Positions 18,678 to 30,515 of a DNA stretch of 64,000 nucleotides are shown piece by piece. The notes below the pieces were generated by a model, which saw only the letters and a program-made list of their open reading frames with translations, had not been told where the DNA came from and did no database searches. The position numbers and the translations under genes were made by a program. This stretch comes from Sinobacterium caligoides. Its GTDB lineage: Bacteria > Pseudomonadota > Gammaproteobacteria > Pseudomonadales > Sinobacteriaceae. The DNA lies in assembly GCF_003752585.1 (NCBI RefSeq), contig NZ_RKHR01000003.1:248001-312000 (forward strand), read 5' to 3'. Each line of letters begins with the position of its first letter. Positions within the stretch are counted from its first letter, which is position 1.

Positions 18678-20468
18678 ATGCTTGACCACTTAGTGCACAT
18701 CTATCGTCAAAAAATGCTCAGCGATCCAAACCACATCGCACAGAGCGAAGGGGATGAACACTGGACCTGGCAACAAATACAGCAGCAAGTTGATGCAATA
18801 GCGATCGCTTTACTGGAAACAGAAGTCGCCATTCAAGAGAATATCGGCATATTTTCCGATAACTGTGCCCAGTGGACATGGATAGATCTTGCCAGCCAAG
18901 CAATACGGGCGGTTCCAGTCCCGATCTATGCGACAAGCACAGAACAGCAACTGGCTTATGTCATCAATGATGCACAAATACGTATCCTGTTCACCGGCAA
19001 CAAACAACAGCACCAGTCTGCCTTAAAAATACGCTCTCAGTGCCCTAGTCTCGAGTACATCATTTCCATCGAGGATTTAGAGATCACAGACGACGAACAT
19101 AGCAGCACATTGAACGCCTTTTCGACAGCGCACCATGAAGACATCTACCACGAAGCACTCAGCGCAAGAATTAGCAGCGCCGACCTTAACGATATCATCA
19201 CCCTGATCTATACCTCTGGCACCACTGGCGAGCCGAAAGGGGTAATCCTTGACTACCAGAACATTGCAGCAGCCATAGAAATGCATCAGCAACGAATCAT
19301 TATCGATACAAATGATGTCTCATTATGCTTTCTTCCTCTCTCTCACATCTTTGAGCGTGCTTGGAGCTGGTACGCACTCGCCAACGGCTGCCGTGTCGCA
19401 TACTGTCGAAACCCAGCCAGAGTCATGCAAGCACTCACGCGAGTCAAGCCTACCGTAATGTGTGCCGTCCCAAGACTGTACGAAAAAATCTACACGCAAA
19501 TAATGAGTCAAGCAGACTCGGCCTCAGCACTAAAAAAGATAGTTTTCAATCTTGCCTATAAAATTGCTGACGCGCGCTTTAATCGACAGCAGAATAAGAA
19601 GTCACCCGGCTTTTTTCTAAATATCGTGCACCGCCTCGCCGACAAACTCGTTTTTAACAATATTAGACAGGCCCTAGGTGGTAACATGCGCATACTTCCA
19701 TGCGGCGGAGCCGCCCTAGACGCCGACATCAATCGCTTCTTTCAGCTATCTGGTCTCAATATAGTCAGTGGCTTTGGCATGACTGAAACCTGTGCCACAG
19801 TCTGCTGCCGAGACGAAATCAGCATGCCGTTAAACAGCTGCGGCACCGCTCTACCAGGCGTAGAGCTAAAACTCGGCAAAGATAACGAACTGCTGGTTAA
19901 GGCGCCAACCGTAATGCGCGGTTACTACAACAAGCCAGAAGCCACTGCAGCCACCATTATCGATGGCTGGCTACACACCGGAGATGCGGCCGAAATTATC
20001 GATGGCTGTATTATCATCACAGAAAGGCTGAAGGATTTAATGAAGACTTCAAACGGTAAATACGTAGCGCCACAGCACGTCGAAGGCAAACTAGTAAAAG
20101 AACAGTTAATAGAGCAAATCACTATCATTGGCGATGATCGACAATATGTCTCCGCCCTTATCGTACCCGCATTTGAACACTTAGAAACCCTTGCAACACA
20201 AAAAGGCATCGAATATAAAAATCGACTGGACTTAATCGCCAACAGCGAAGTAATTCAACACTTTAAAGAGCGTATAGACAAAGTACAAAAAGAGCTAGCC
20301 AACCACGAGAAGATCAAAAAGTTCACACTACTTGCTGAAGAGTTTACTATCGCCAAAAACGAGCTAACACCGACCTTTAAAGTTAAACGAAAAATCGTTT
20401 TAGAAAAGTTCAAACATGAAATTAACGCGATGTACCAAAACGTCAAAAATAAAGCGAGTCGCCACTAA
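18678..20468 (+). CDS. AMP-forming long-chain acyl-CoA synthetase (FAA1-like)
   Basis: This 596-residue adenylating enzyme activates fatty acids to acyl-CoA through an acyl-AMP intermediate. The P-loop-like motif is YTSGTTGEPKGV (about 180-195). Further motifs are GFGMTETCA, GWLHTGDAAEI and ERLKDLMKTSNGKYVAPQHVE, the last being typical of the eukaryote-like FAA1 long-chain group. The ATG at 18678 is preferred over a TTG at 18648. It lies downstream of the TULIP-like secreted protein but behind a terminator, so it has its own promoter. A second, FadD-type ligase is at 61542. The chain-length preference is unknown. Confidence 0.88.
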   Translation: MLDHLVHIYRQKMLSDPNHIAQSEGDEHWTWQQIQQQVDAIAIALLETEVAIQENIGIFSDNCAQWTWIDLASQAIRAVPVPIYATSTEQQLAYVINDAQIRILFTGNKQQHQSALKIRSQCPSLEYIISIEDLEITDDEHSSTLNAFSTAHHEDIYHEALSARISSADLNDIITLIYTSGTTGEPKGVILDYQNIAAAIEMHQQRIIIDTNDVSLCFLPLSHIFERAWSWYALANGCRVAYCRNPARVMQALTRVKPTVMCAVPRLYEKIYTQIMSQADSASALKKIVFNLAYKIADARFNRQQNKKSPGFFLNIVHRLADKLVFNNIRQALGGNMRILPCGGAALDADINRFFQLSGLNIVSGFGMTETCATVCCRDEISMPLNSCGTALPGVELKLGKDNELLVKAPTVMRGYYNKPEATAATIIDGWLHTGDAAEIIDGCIIITERLKDLMKTSNGKYVAPQHVEGKLVKEQLIEQITIIGDDRQYVSALIVPAFEHLETLATQKGIEYKNRLDLIANSEVIQHFKERIDKVQKELANHEKIKKFTLLAEEFTIAKNELTPTFKVKRKIVLEKFKHEINAMYQNVKNKASRH

Positions 20469-20513
20469 CTAGCAGCAACTTCTGACTTACATCGACCAAA
20501 GAAAACTGCACAG

Positions 20514-21155
20514 CTAGGGCGCTTCGCCCTCGCCTTCGAGCCACTCCTTCTCCAGCAAAAGCCAGCATCGCGTCAATCGAGCGACAGCTGAATAGAACTC
20601 ACCACGATCTGCCTCTGCCACACGCTCAGAAAACCCAGTAACCCACTCCCCCAAACACTCCGTTAAGAATTGGTGTTGCTGCACTTGCTCACCCTCGACA
20701 CACAACTGCGCCATAAACGACAGTAAAACTGCAATATGGTCAGCCGGCTCAGGAAAATCACTCTGTAATTCTAGACCACTAGCTCGCAACTGCTCGACTA
20801 CACGTTGATGGGTCTCACCGAACAATGTCGGTGCATCTCTTTCGTCCTGTGCTGACTCGAGATAAGAGCCCGCATAGGGGGACACGGCTTCCCTGCCCAC
20901 GACTAGGAATAGACCACAAAAATCCGCCGCTAAGCCCAGTGTCGCCTCGCGCCCCTCAATCGAAGCAAGTGCGGCAGACAGGCTTTCTACAGCCTGTTTA
21001 AGCTCAGGTTCGCCTGCCAGTTGTTGCAAAAATAACTGACCTTCTTCAGAGCGATACAAAGCCAAGTCATCCTCAGTAAGCTCTCGAGCAAATAAGCCTG
21101 AGAGCCACTGATAAACCATGGCCCGCGCCGCATTCAGCTGCTGATCTTCGCTCAT
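20514..21155 (-). CDS. torD: TorD-family molybdoenzyme chaperone
   Basis: This 213-residue all-helical cytoplasmic chaperone binds the Tat signal and apo-form of TorA and helps molybdenum cofactor insertion before export. The family pattern is seen in [22 protein letters not shown], in [10 protein letters not shown] and in [18 protein letters not shown] (the EPxDH motif). Its ATG overlaps the torA stop codon (ATGA), which fits coupled synthesis of enzyme and chaperone. It is the last gene of torECAD. Confidence 0.93.
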   Translation of the reverse strand: MSEDQQLNAARAMVYQWLSGLFARELTEDDLALYRSEEGQLFLQQLAGEPELKQAVESLSAALASIEGREATLGLAADFCGLFLVVGREAVSPYAGSYLESAQDERDAPTLFGETHQRVVEQLRASGLELQSDFPEPADHIAVLLSFMAQLCVEGEQVQQHQFLTECLGEWVTGFSERVAEADRGEFYSAVARLTRCWLLLEKEWLEGEGEAP

Positions 21156-23641
21156 ACCTTAATCTCAATAGGACCAGAAAAGGAAACAACCTCAGGCAGC
21201 TTACCGTTAAACTTCTCGAACTCTACCACACAGGTATACGCAGAGCAGGCCTGAGATAGCTTCGAGCTACCAATATCCATCGTTAGTGTATTCGGATCAC
21301 CATAGCTGCAAAGCGCACCAATCTCACTCCCCCCCTGTTTGCTGCCATCCTTACCGACAGGGCCATACCAAGCGCCCTCTTCTATACGAATGACTCCTTC
21401 AGGGTAGCTATCATCAATAACCGCGCCTGCTAGTAACTGCCCTCGGTCATTGAAGACACGAACGACGTCTCCAGACTTAATCCTGCGCTTTTTCGCATCC
21501 ACAGGACTAATATAACAAGGCTCTCTACCGTGCACGGTATAGCTATTACGGTATTCTTCCGACTCACACATCTGTGAATGCAAACGATGATTAGGGTGGC
21601 AGCTCTGTAGCCAAACAGGATATTTGTCTGAGCCTGGTCCACCATGGCTTCTCTCTGCCTTCTCCATCCAAATTGGGTGCCCCTGACAATCGTCGTAACC
21701 ATAAGCAGCGATCTTCCGGCTAAATATTTCGATCAACCCCGATGGCGTCCCAAGGGGATGGAACTCAGGGTCCTTGCGGAAGTCGGCGTGACGCGTCCAG
21801 TTTTCTCCACCGGCGAAGTGTACATAGCCGTCAGCCCAGAACTTATCAAATTCCGGCATTTCAAACTTACCTGCGTTTGCTTTCTTGCAATCATTATAAA
21901 GCATCGCAATCCAGTCAAACTCACTCATACCACGGGTATAACCCTTCTCATTACCCAAAATCTTTGCAAAACGAGTAAATATATCAAAATCAGATAAGCT
22001 ATCAAAAAGAGGCTCCACCATTTTCTGCATAGCAACAATGCCACGGTTAGAATAGGCTCCATAGACATCGATATCGTTGCGTTCCATAGTCGTACAGGCG
22101 GGCAAGACAATATCAGAAAAACGCGCCGTTGCTGTCCAGTTCACCTCGACGGTCACCACGGCCTCTAACTTACGAAAGGCCTGCTTCATTTTATTGCGGT
22201 CTTGATGATGGCTCCATGGATTATTACCAGAAAACACCATCATTTTAATATCAGGCAACGTCACCTTTGAACCATTGGCATCGATAACCTTACCTGGCTC
22301 TAAAATAGCATCGACAAAACGCGCCACGGGTATCGTCGGACTATAATCCTTAAAATCATCGCTAGGAAATAGAGGCTTCATGCCCTCGTCAAGATTACGA
22401 GGGAACGCACCCGGTGCCGCCGCACCAGAGGAAGGCACACCGATAGAGCTGTAATGGTGGCCGTAAGAGATACCTCCACCTGGCAGGCCAATTTGCCCAA
22501 GCATTGTCGCCAGAACAGCTGCCATCCAGTAAGGCTGCTCTCCGTGCTGTTGGCGTTGGATACACCAACCCACCATGATTTGAGTACGATCCTTCGCCAT
22601 CAACTCGGCGAGCTCCTTAATCTGCTCGACGCTGACGCCAGATATCTTAGAGGCCCACTCGGGCGTCTTAGCTATGCCGTCTTTCTCACCAAGCAAGTAA
22701 GGTACGAAGCGTTCAAAACCTAAGCTGTAACCATCGATAAACTCTTGGTCATGCAGCTTTTCACTATAAAGATGGTGAGCCATCCCCAGCATCATCGCAA
22801 CATCGCTCTGCGGATTAATATAAATACGCTCTGAGCCTAAATACTTCTGCGTCTTGGAAACAACTGGGTCAATATGAATAACACGAATCTCACCTGCCGC
22901 AACTTTCTGCTTTAGCTCGGCAAGATAAGCATAAGACTCATGCGTCTCTGTATTCCAACCAACCTGCAGGTTTTTATAGGGGTCGTTTGCCCAAAGAACC
23001 AAAGTCTTTGTGTTCTCTAAGATCAGTGGCCATGAGGTACCTTGTGCATAGACCTCCGTCGAGCCGAGCACATAGGGCATGATGGTCTGCCCCGCCCCTG
23101 TAGAATAATCGCCTATTTTCTTAACAAAGTTTCCGTGCATCGCCACAGCGCGCTGCATATGGCTCGTACAAGAGTGCATCTGACCAACAGCTCGCCACCC
23201 GGTCTGCCCGGCATGCAAAGCCCAGGGGCCATATTTGGTCTGGACCTCATCTAGCGACGCTTTAAACAGCTTCAGCGCTTGATCCCAAGTCACCCTAACA
23301 AAACGGAAGTCGCCACGCTGTGAAGTGTCAGATTTATGCCCCTTTAATAAAAAGTCGAGACGCACCATCGGATAGCGCACCCTCGAGGCATTATAAACAA
23401 GCCCCCGTACACCGTTAATCATATCAGTCGGGTACTTATCAGGGTCAAGGGGGACAACTTGATCGATGACGCCATTCTTACGGCTCATCTTAAAAGCACC
23501 CCAATGGCTTCCCGTCGTCAACCATTCTTGTTGTGGTCGAGTCGCCGCCACCGCACTTAGCGGCGCTAGAACAGAAGGACCTACAACCGCTGCCGTTGTA
23601 CCTAGCAACCCCTTCAAAAAATCACGTCTTATCATGCTCAT
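21152..23641 (-). CDS. torA: Trimethylamine-N-oxide reductase, molybdopterin catalytic subunit
   Basis: This 829-residue periplasmic bis-MGD molybdoenzyme reduces TMAO to trimethylamine as a terminal electron acceptor. The N-terminal Tat signal has the twin-arginine motif in [11 protein letters not shown] (residues 4-14), with cleavage near 33. The mature enzyme begins around TGSHWGAFK, and the molybdenum-ligand serine is Ser180 in GDYSTGAGQ, as in TorA/DMSO reductase. There is no iron-sulfur cluster motif at the N-terminus, again as expected for TorA. It is cotranscribed with torC (12-base gap) and torD (overlap). Confidence 0.96.
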   Translation of the reverse strand: MSMIRRDFLKGLLGTTAAVVGPSVLAPLSAVAATRPQQEWLTTGSHWGAFKMSRKNGVIDQVVPLDPDKYPTDMINGVRGLVYNASRVRYPMVRLDFLLKGHKSDTSQRGDFRFVRVTWDQALKLFKASLDEVQTKYGPWALHAGQTGWRAVGQMHSCTSHMQRAVAMHGNFVKKIGDYSTGAGQTIMPYVLGSTEVYAQGTSWPLILENTKTLVLWANDPYKNLQVGWNTETHESYAYLAELKQKVAAGEIRVIHIDPVVSKTQKYLGSERIYINPQSDVAMMLGMAHHLYSEKLHDQEFIDGYSLGFERFVPYLLGEKDGIAKTPEWASKISGVSVEQIKELAELMAKDRTQIMVGWCIQRQQHGEQPYWMAAVLATMLGQIGLPGGGISYGHHYSSIGVPSSGAAAPGAFPRNLDEGMKPLFPSDDFKDYSPTIPVARFVDAILEPGKVIDANGSKVTLPDIKMMVFSGNNPWSHHQDRNKMKQAFRKLEAVVTVEVNWTATARFSDIVLPACTTMERNDIDVYGAYSNRGIVAMQKMVEPLFDSLSDFDIFTRFAKILGNEKGYTRGMSEFDWIAMLYNDCKKANAGKFEMPEFDKFWADGYVHFAGGENWTRHADFRKDPEFHPLGTPSGLIEIFSRKIAAYGYDDCQGHPIWMEKAERSHGGPGSDKYPVWLQSCHPNHRLHSQMCESEEYRNSYTVHGREPCYISPVDAKKRRIKSGDVVRVFNDRGQLLAGAVIDDSYPEGVIRIEEGAWYGPVGKDGSKQGGSEIGALCSYGDPNTLTMDIGSSKLSQACSAYTCVVEFEKFNGKLPEVVSFSGPIEIKV

Positions 23642-23653
23642 GCTGACTCTACC

Positions 23654-24832
23654 TTAATGCTTTTCTTTAGAGAACGTGGATGAATGCGCCTGCAAGTACT
23701 TTTGCACTAAGGCCTCGGTATCTTGGTCGAAGTTAACAAAGGCCATCATTCCCTGGAACATACCTGGCCAAGTATTAGCATCAAAATGATTTTCCGCAGG
23801 CTGCGTATGGCATACCGAACAAGAAGACTGGAACGTTGTTTTTGCATAATCCCAAAGTGGTTGCTGCTCTTTCAGCATGTAATCAGCATCAGTCCACGCC
23901 GTCACTTCAACACGCTCCCAGGTCAACCCCGTCATCTCATCGACTTTATCTTCAAAGACTTTGATGACGCCGTCTGTCTTTGCTGCGGTCATTGTCAGCT
24001 GCGCTGAGTTCATATTGATACCAAAGCCAAAGTAAATAACACGCCCCGCGCCAATCCGCTTTCTCCAGCCATCAATATGTAACTTAATCCGATCGCCCTT
24101 GGTCTCTAAAACAGTCACCTCTGTTGCAATATTCAGCAGGCCCGCTTCCTCTGTCGCATCAGCAGAGAGGTATAGAGGCTTCGTTAACGAGCTGAAATAT
24201 TGCTCGCCGTCATCAAACTTAGATGGTCCCTCACCCACTTCCGCTATAAGTTCAGGTGCTCGAGAAGCTGCCATATCAGGTAGGTGGTGAGCAATTCCCT
24301 TGTGGCAATCAAGACAGCTTTGATCACGCTTCGCAGCACGCTTCATTTGCTTCTGGGCAAGCTTCGACATCTCTTCCCATTTCATCGACTTATAACTATG
24401 ACACTGCTTGCACTCTAAAGAGCCATTGGCTTCGAAACGCGCCCACTCATGGCTGGCCAATTCTAAGCGCTTATTAAGAAATTTCTCACGGGTATTGATA
24501 GCACCTGTTAATTTAGCAAACACCTCTTTCGATGCCTGCATCTTCCTGGCTATTTTGTTCGTCCAGTTATGCGGTACGTGACAATCAGGGCAAGTGGCCC
24601 TGACGCCGGCATGATTACTGTAATGAACCGTCTCCTGCAGCTCCTTGTAAACATTGTCACCCATCTCATGACAGCTAATACAAAATTCTTCTGTATTCGT
24701 TGCCTCTAATGCAGTGTTAAAGCCCCCCCAAAAGATAATCCCCATGATGAATGCAGAAATTGCGATGGTGCCCAGCGTAAGATGCTTTGCAGGCTTGGAT
24801 AGCGCACGCCAGATATCAGTGACTAGTTTCAT
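23654..24832 (-). CDS. torC: Pentaheme c-type cytochrome TorC
   Basis: This 392-residue membrane-anchored cytochrome passes electrons from the quinol pool to TorA. One N-terminal transmembrane helix (about 18-36) is followed by four NapC/NirT-type CxxCH sites near residues 51, 81, 141 and 173. A fifth CxxCH near 338 lies in a separate C-terminal domain. That five-heme layout is characteristic of TorC and distinguishes it from tetraheme NapC. It sits between torE and torA, 12 bases before the latter. Confidence 0.96.
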   Translation of the reverse strand: MKLVTDIWRALSKPAKHLTLGTIAISAFIMGIIFWGGFNTALEATNTEEFCISCHEMGDNVYKELQETVHYSNHAGVRATCPDCHVPHNWTNKIARKMQASKEVFAKLTGAINTREKFLNKRLELASHEWARFEANGSLECKQCHSYKSMKWEEMSKLAQKQMKRAAKRDQSCLDCHKGIAHHLPDMAASRAPELIAEVGEGPSKFDDGEQYFSSLTKPLYLSADATEEAGLLNIATEVTVLETKGDRIKLHIDGWRKRIGAGRVIYFGFGINMNSAQLTMTAAKTDGVIKVFEDKVDEMTGLTWERVEVTAWTDADYMLKEQQPLWDYAKTTFQSSCSVCHTQPAENHFDANTWPGMFQGMMAFVNFDQDTEALVQKYLQAHSSTFSKEKH

Positions 24833-24877
24833 CTGATAGTTTCCCTTTGATAACGATGGAAAGAAGAAGTGTAGGGT

Positions 24878-25045
24878 TTACAGACCGTGCCCTGGCGGGC
24901 CGAAAATTATTTGCAACATCCAAATAATAAAGCCATACCCCCCTACTCCAATAATGCTCAGGATTGGAAAAAGGAAGATGGTAATAAACGCCAACGCCTT
25001 TAGTTCGTTCTTCTTCTCATCGTTATCAGTAGAATCTTTAGTCAT
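24878..25045 (-). CDS. torE: Small membrane protein TorE (NapE/TorE family)
   Basis: This 55-residue protein has a charged N-terminus (TKDSTDNDEKKNELK) and one or two hydrophobic segments (ALAFITIFLFPILSIIGVGGYGFIIWMLQIIFGPPGHG). The GGYGFIIWMLQ...GPPGH pattern is that of the NapE/TorE family. The start at 25045 is chosen over the longer open frame because an AAGGTG lies about 10 bases upstream and the extension is not hydrophobic. It is the first gene of the tor operon, as in Shewanella. Its role is unclear, perhaps an auxiliary subunit of the membrane complex. Confidence 0.85.
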   Translation of the reverse strand: MTKDSTDNDEKKNELKALAFITIFLFPILSIIGVGGYGFIIWMLQIIFGPPGHGL

Positions 25046-25413
25046 ATTATTCAGCACCTTAATCTGCAACATATCCCTGCATGGTCTGACCGAAGCCAAC
25101 GCAATCACATCATTGTTACGAGTAGCTTCGCTAATGCCAGCTTAGACAACAAAACGCCCTACTTCCAACAGCCAGAAAGATGTGCGCAGCGAACACATTA
25201 ACAACTACCCATATAAATATGAGCGCATTTTATGCCTCTTAGGAACAACTTTACTGACTCAAATCAACTGAAAACAGCTCGCAAAACACATCCTCTTGTT
25301 GCTTGCTCTACATCATTAATAGAATTAAATTTCTCACCAAATAAAAAACTTAGACACAAAAAAACCGCCCTTAGGCGGTTTTTTAAACGAGTACTATTAG
25401 AAGCTAATAAGCA
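25046..25413. other. Spacer between the tor operon and sucD, with the tor promoter
   Basis: These 368 bases must carry the tor promoter on the left. On the right is the sucD terminator. I found no convincing TorR box pair and no gene. Confidence 0.5.
25358..25384. terminator. Intrinsic terminator after sucD
   Basis: The stem AAAACCGCC/GGCGGTTTT with a four-base loop is flanked by A and T tracts on both sides. It is placed 30 bases beyond the sucD stop and can end the whole sdh-suc transcript. Confidence 0.92.
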
Positions 25414-26289
25414 CTACTTCCAACCAGTGATCTCAGAAAGTGCATCACCGATTTGCGCAAGAGAACGGACAGTCTTAACGCCTGCGTCTTCAAGGGCAGC
25501 AAACTTCTCATCAGCAGTTCCAGCACCGCCAGAGATGATTGCACCAGCATGCCCCATACGCTTACCTGCAGGTGCAGTAACACCGGCAATGTAAGAGACA
25601 ACAGGCTTAGTCACGTTAGCTTTAATATAAGCAGCCGCTTCTTCTTCAGCAGTACCACCGATCTCACCGATCATCACGATCGCCTCAGTCTGTGGATCGT
25701 TCTGGAACATTTCCAGTACGTCGATGAAGTTAGTACCTGGGATTGGATCACCACCGATACCAACACAAGTAGACTGACCGAAACCGTAGTCAGTAGTCTG
25801 CTTAACAGCTTCATAAGTCAGCGTACCTGAGCGCGATACGATGCCAACCTTACCCGGCAGGTGAATGTGACCAGGCATGATACCGATCTTACATTCGCCC
25901 GGTGTAATAACACCAGGACAGTTAGGGCCGATCAGGCGTACGCCCAACTCATCACACCTAACTTTACACTCCAACATATCCAACACTGGAATGTGCTCAG
26001 TAATGGTGACAATCAACTTGATACCAGCATTTGCCGCTTCAAGGATTGAGTCCTTACAGAAAGGAGCAGGCACATAGATAACAGAGGCATCAGCACCCGT
26101 TACTTCAACAGCCTCGGCAACAGTATTAAAAACTGGCAGACCTAGGTGCTCAGTGCCACCCTTACCAGGTGTAACACCGCCAACCATGTTGGTACCATAA
26201 GCAATTGCTTGCTCAGAGTGAAAAGTACCCTGACCGCCAGTGAAACCCTGACAGATGACTTTAGTATCTTTATTAATTAGTACAGACAT
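25414..26289 (-). CDS. sucD: Succinyl-CoA synthetase alpha subunit
   Basis: This 291-residue subunit binds CoA and carries the phosphohistidine of the ADP-forming ligase that turns succinyl-CoA to succinate with ATP formation. The phospho-accepting residue is His247 in [13 protein letters not shown], and the CoA-binding Rossmann region is at [11 protein letters not shown] (14-24). It follows sucC by six bases and ends the TCA operon, before a strong terminator. Confidence 0.97.
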   Translation of the reverse strand: MSVLINKDTKVICQGFTGGQGTFHSEQAIAYGTNMVGGVTPGKGGTEHLGLPVFNTVAEAVEVTGADASVIYVPAPFCKDSILEAANAGIKLIVTITEHIPVLDMLECKVRCDELGVRLIGPNCPGVITPGECKIGIMPGHIHLPGKVGIVSRSGTLTYEAVKQTTDYGFGQSTCVGIGGDPIPGTNFIDVLEMFQNDPQTEAIVMIGEIGGTAEEEAAAYIKANVTKPVVSYIAGVTAPAGKRMGHAGAIISGGAGTADEKFAALEDAGVKTVRSLAQIGDALSEITGWK

Positions 26290-26295
26290 TGATAA

Positions 26296-27456
26296 TTACC
26301 CCGCCGCCTTAACTGCTTGCTCAGCAGCATCAGTCAGACTTGTTGCTGCAATGATGTCTAGGCCAGAGTTCTTAAGAACCTCTTTACCCAAATCAGCGTT
26401 AGTACCTTCCAGACGCACAACAACAGGAACGGTTACACCAACTTCTTTAACTGCGCCAATGATGCCTTCGGCAATCATGTCACAACGAACGATACCGCCG
26501 AAGATGTTAACCAACACACACTTCACTTTCTCGTCAGACAGAATCAGCTTGAATGCGTGAGCAACACGCTCTTTAGTCGCACCACCGCCAACATCTAAGA
26601 AGTTTGCAGGGCTACCACCGTGCAGTGCGACGATATCCATAGTACCCATTGCTAGACCAGCACCGTTAACCATACAGCCGATGTTGCCATCAAGCGCTAC
26701 GTAGTTAAGATCCCATTTAGCCGCCTCAGCTTCACGAGCATCTTCTTGCGAAGGATCGTTCATGTCTGCAATTTTTTTCTGGCGATACAAAGAGTTTCCA
26801 TCAACGCCAAGCTTGGCGTCTAGGCAGTGAAGATCACCGTCTTCTTTGATAACAAGAGGGTTAATCTCGATAAGAGCAAGATCTTTCTCTTCGAATAATT
26901 TAGCCAGACCCATGAATATCTTAACAAATTGGCCAACTTGAGTCTTATTCAGACCCAGCTTGAACGCTAGCTCACGACCTTGATAGGGCTGAGCACCAAC
27001 CAACGGATCGATTTCACATTTAAGAATCTTTTCAGGAGTCTCGTGAGCAACAGTTTCAATCTCCACGCCACCTTCAGTAGATGCCATGAAAACGATACGA
27101 CGAGATGAACGGTCAACAACCGCACCCAAGTATAATTCGTCAGCGATATCGGTGCAGGTTTCTACTAGAACCTTAGAAACTGGCTGACCATTTTCGTCTG
27201 TCTGAAAAGTCACTAGGTTCTGACCCAACCACTTTTCAGCGAAAGCCTTTGCTTCGTCGGCAGACTTGATGAGCTTAACACCACCCGCCTTACCACGACC
27301 ACCAGCGTGAACTTGAGCTTTAACAACCCACATGTCGCCGCCGATCTTTTGAGTTGCTTCTGCAGCTTCTTCTGGGGTATCGCAAGCGAAACCCTTCGAA
27401 ACTGGCAGTCCGTATTCAGCAAACAACTGTTTGCCTTGATACTCATGCAGATTCAT
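26296..27456 (-). CDS. sucC: Succinyl-CoA synthetase beta subunit
   Basis: This 386-residue ATP-grasp subunit binds the nucleotide and is nearly the length of E. coli SucC (388). It begins [16 protein letters not shown], the family signature, and has [14 protein letters not shown] (about 51-64) and [17 protein letters not shown] (about 314-330). It lies 160 bases after lpd and six bases before sucD, so translation with sucD is probably coupled. Confidence 0.97.
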   Translation of the reverse strand: MNLHEYQGKQLFAEYGLPVSKGFACDTPEEAAEATQKIGGDMWVVKAQVHAGGRGKAGGVKLIKSADEAKAFAEKWLGQNLVTFQTDENGQPVSKVLVETCTDIADELYLGAVVDRSSRRIVFMASTEGGVEIETVAHETPEKILKCEIDPLVGAQPYQGRELAFKLGLNKTQVGQFVKIFMGLAKLFEEKDLALIEINPLVIKEDGDLHCLDAKLGVDGNSLYRQKKIADMNDPSQEDAREAEAAKWDLNYVALDGNIGCMVNGAGLAMGTMDIVALHGGSPANFLDVGGGATKERVAHAFKLILSDEKVKCVLVNIFGGIVRCDMIAEGIIGAVKEVGVTVPVVVRLEGTNADLGKEVLKNSGLDIIAATSLTDAAEQAVKAAG

Positions 27457-27616
27457 ATCTCATTACCGTTTTATTTGTGCTGATTGCCAGCACCTCACTC
27501 TTCCAACACTGCCTCGATATTTGTTTTTTATTCGAAACAATGCCCCAAAGACAACCTGTGCTACTAAAAGCAACACAGATTGTCCTTCTTATTAGCGCAA
27601 TGCGCAAATAAAGTCG

Positions 27617-29190
<1,574 letters not shown>

Positions 29191-29194
29191 TAGC

Positions 29195-30397
29195 TTATAT
29201 CTCTAGCAGTATTCTAGCAGGATCTTCAAGTAGTTCCTTAATAGTGACGAGGAACTGCACAGAGTTTTTCCCATCAATCAATCGATGGTCGTAAGAGAGG
29301 GCCAAATACATCATCGGGCGCACAACAACCTCACCGTCGACAACCATCGCACGCTCTTGAATCTTGTGCATGCCGAGGATAGCAGCTTGTGGTGGGTTGA
29401 GGATAGGCGTTGACATCAACGAACCAAAAACGCCACCGTTAGTGATGGTAAAAGTACCACCGGTCATATCCTCGATACCAAGCTTGCCGTCACGTGCACG
29501 CAGACCGTAATTACGGATACCGGCCTCAATATCAGCCAGCCCCATCTGGTCCGTGTCGCGTAAAACAGGAACGACCAGCCCCTTTTCGGTAGACACAGCA
29601 ATACCTACATCTTGGTAGCCGTGATAAACAACATCGTTGCCATCAATCGAAGCATTGACCGCAGGGAAACGCTTAAGCGCCTCAGTTGCCGCCTTCACAA
29701 AGAAACTCATGAAGCCAAGGCGAGTACCATTGTGCTTCTTCTCGAACATGTCTTTATATTGCTTACGCAGCTCCATAATCGGGCCCATGTCGACTTCATT
29801 AAAAGTCGTCAACATTGCCGTACTTTGCGTTGCATCTAACAAACGCTCAGCAATGCGCGAACGCATACGCGTCATCGGAACACGCTTTTCAACACGCTCA
29901 CCTGCATCAACTTCGATTACAGGCTTAGCCGCCGGCGTTGGCGCTGGTGCCACCGCTGCAGCAGGCTTCTTCGTCGCCGCTACAACGTCTTCCTTTGTGA
30001 TCAAACCGCCCTTACCTGTTGCCACTATGCTAGAAGCATCGATCCCCTGCTCATCAACCATTTTACGTGCTGCAGGGCTCAACTTCACATCAGCAGCCGA
30101 GCTTGACACTGAAGCCTGTGCGGCAACAGGTGCAGCTGCCTCGGGTGTAGCGGCAGCAGCCCCCTCTTCGAAGTAGCCGATCAACTCTTCACTAAGCACC
30201 GTGTCATCTTCGGCCTTAACTATTTCTCGGATAACACCGTCGGCTGGCGCCAAGATTTCTAGGGTAACTTTATCCGTTTCAACTTCTACGATTAGCTCGT
30301 CGCGGGTACAGGCTTCACCGGGCTGCTTCACCCAGGAAGCGATAGTGCCGTCAGCGATAGACTCAGGGAACTGCGGTGCTTTTATTTCGATAGCCAT
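29195..30397 (-). CDS. sucB: Dihydrolipoamide succinyltransferase (E2 of 2-oxoglutarate dehydrogenase)
   Basis: This 400-residue E2 core enzyme has an N-terminal lipoyl domain with Lys43 in ETDKVTLE. A peripheral-subunit-binding domain follows near 105-140 ([15 protein letters not shown]). The linkers are rich in Ala and Pro. The C-terminal catalytic domain carries the HxxxDG motif in SYDHRLIDG. It transfers succinyl groups to CoA. It follows sucA after a 118-base gap that holds a perfect 11-base-pair stem-loop. Confidence 0.97.
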   Translation of the reverse strand: MAIEIKAPQFPESIADGTIASWVKQPGEACTRDELIVEVETDKVTLEILAPADGVIREIVKAEDDTVLSEELIGYFEEGAAAATPEAAAPVAAQASVSSSAADVKLSPAARKMVDEQGIDASSIVATGKGGLITKEDVVAATKKPAAAVAPAPTPAAKPVIEVDAGERVEKRVPMTRMRSRIAERLLDATQSTAMLTTFNEVDMGPIMELRKQYKDMFEKKHNGTRLGFMSFFVKAATEALKRFPAVNASIDGNDVVYHGYQDVGIAVSTEKGLVVPVLRDTDQMGLADIEAGIRNYGLRARDGKLGIEDMTGGTFTITNGGVFGSLMSTPILNPPQAAILGMHKIQERAMVVDGEVVVRPMMYLALSYDHRLIDGKNSVQFLVTIKELLEDPARILLEI

Positions 30398-30484
30398 GTT
30401 AATTCCTTAGAACTTGTCTTTCTCGTCGTACGCCTCACTTGTGCGCACTACAAAAGTTATGTATTCGTACCACTTAAACAAAGA

Positions 30485-30509
30485 GCCCTGCATTAATATA
30501 ATGCAGGGC
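30485..30509 (-). promoter_or_regulatory. Perfect stem-loop in the sucA-sucB gap
   Basis: GCCCTGCATTA and its exact complement face each other across an ATA loop, 11 base pairs long, seven bases after the sucA stop codon. The following T-rich stretch is weak, so it may only partly terminate or may protect sucA mRNA. Confidence 0.7.
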
Positions 30510-30515
30510 CTTCAC

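Noticed and set aside
25190-25240. CTCATAT-like sequence upstream of torE as a TorR box
   Set aside because: Only a partial match and no second copy at the required spacing.
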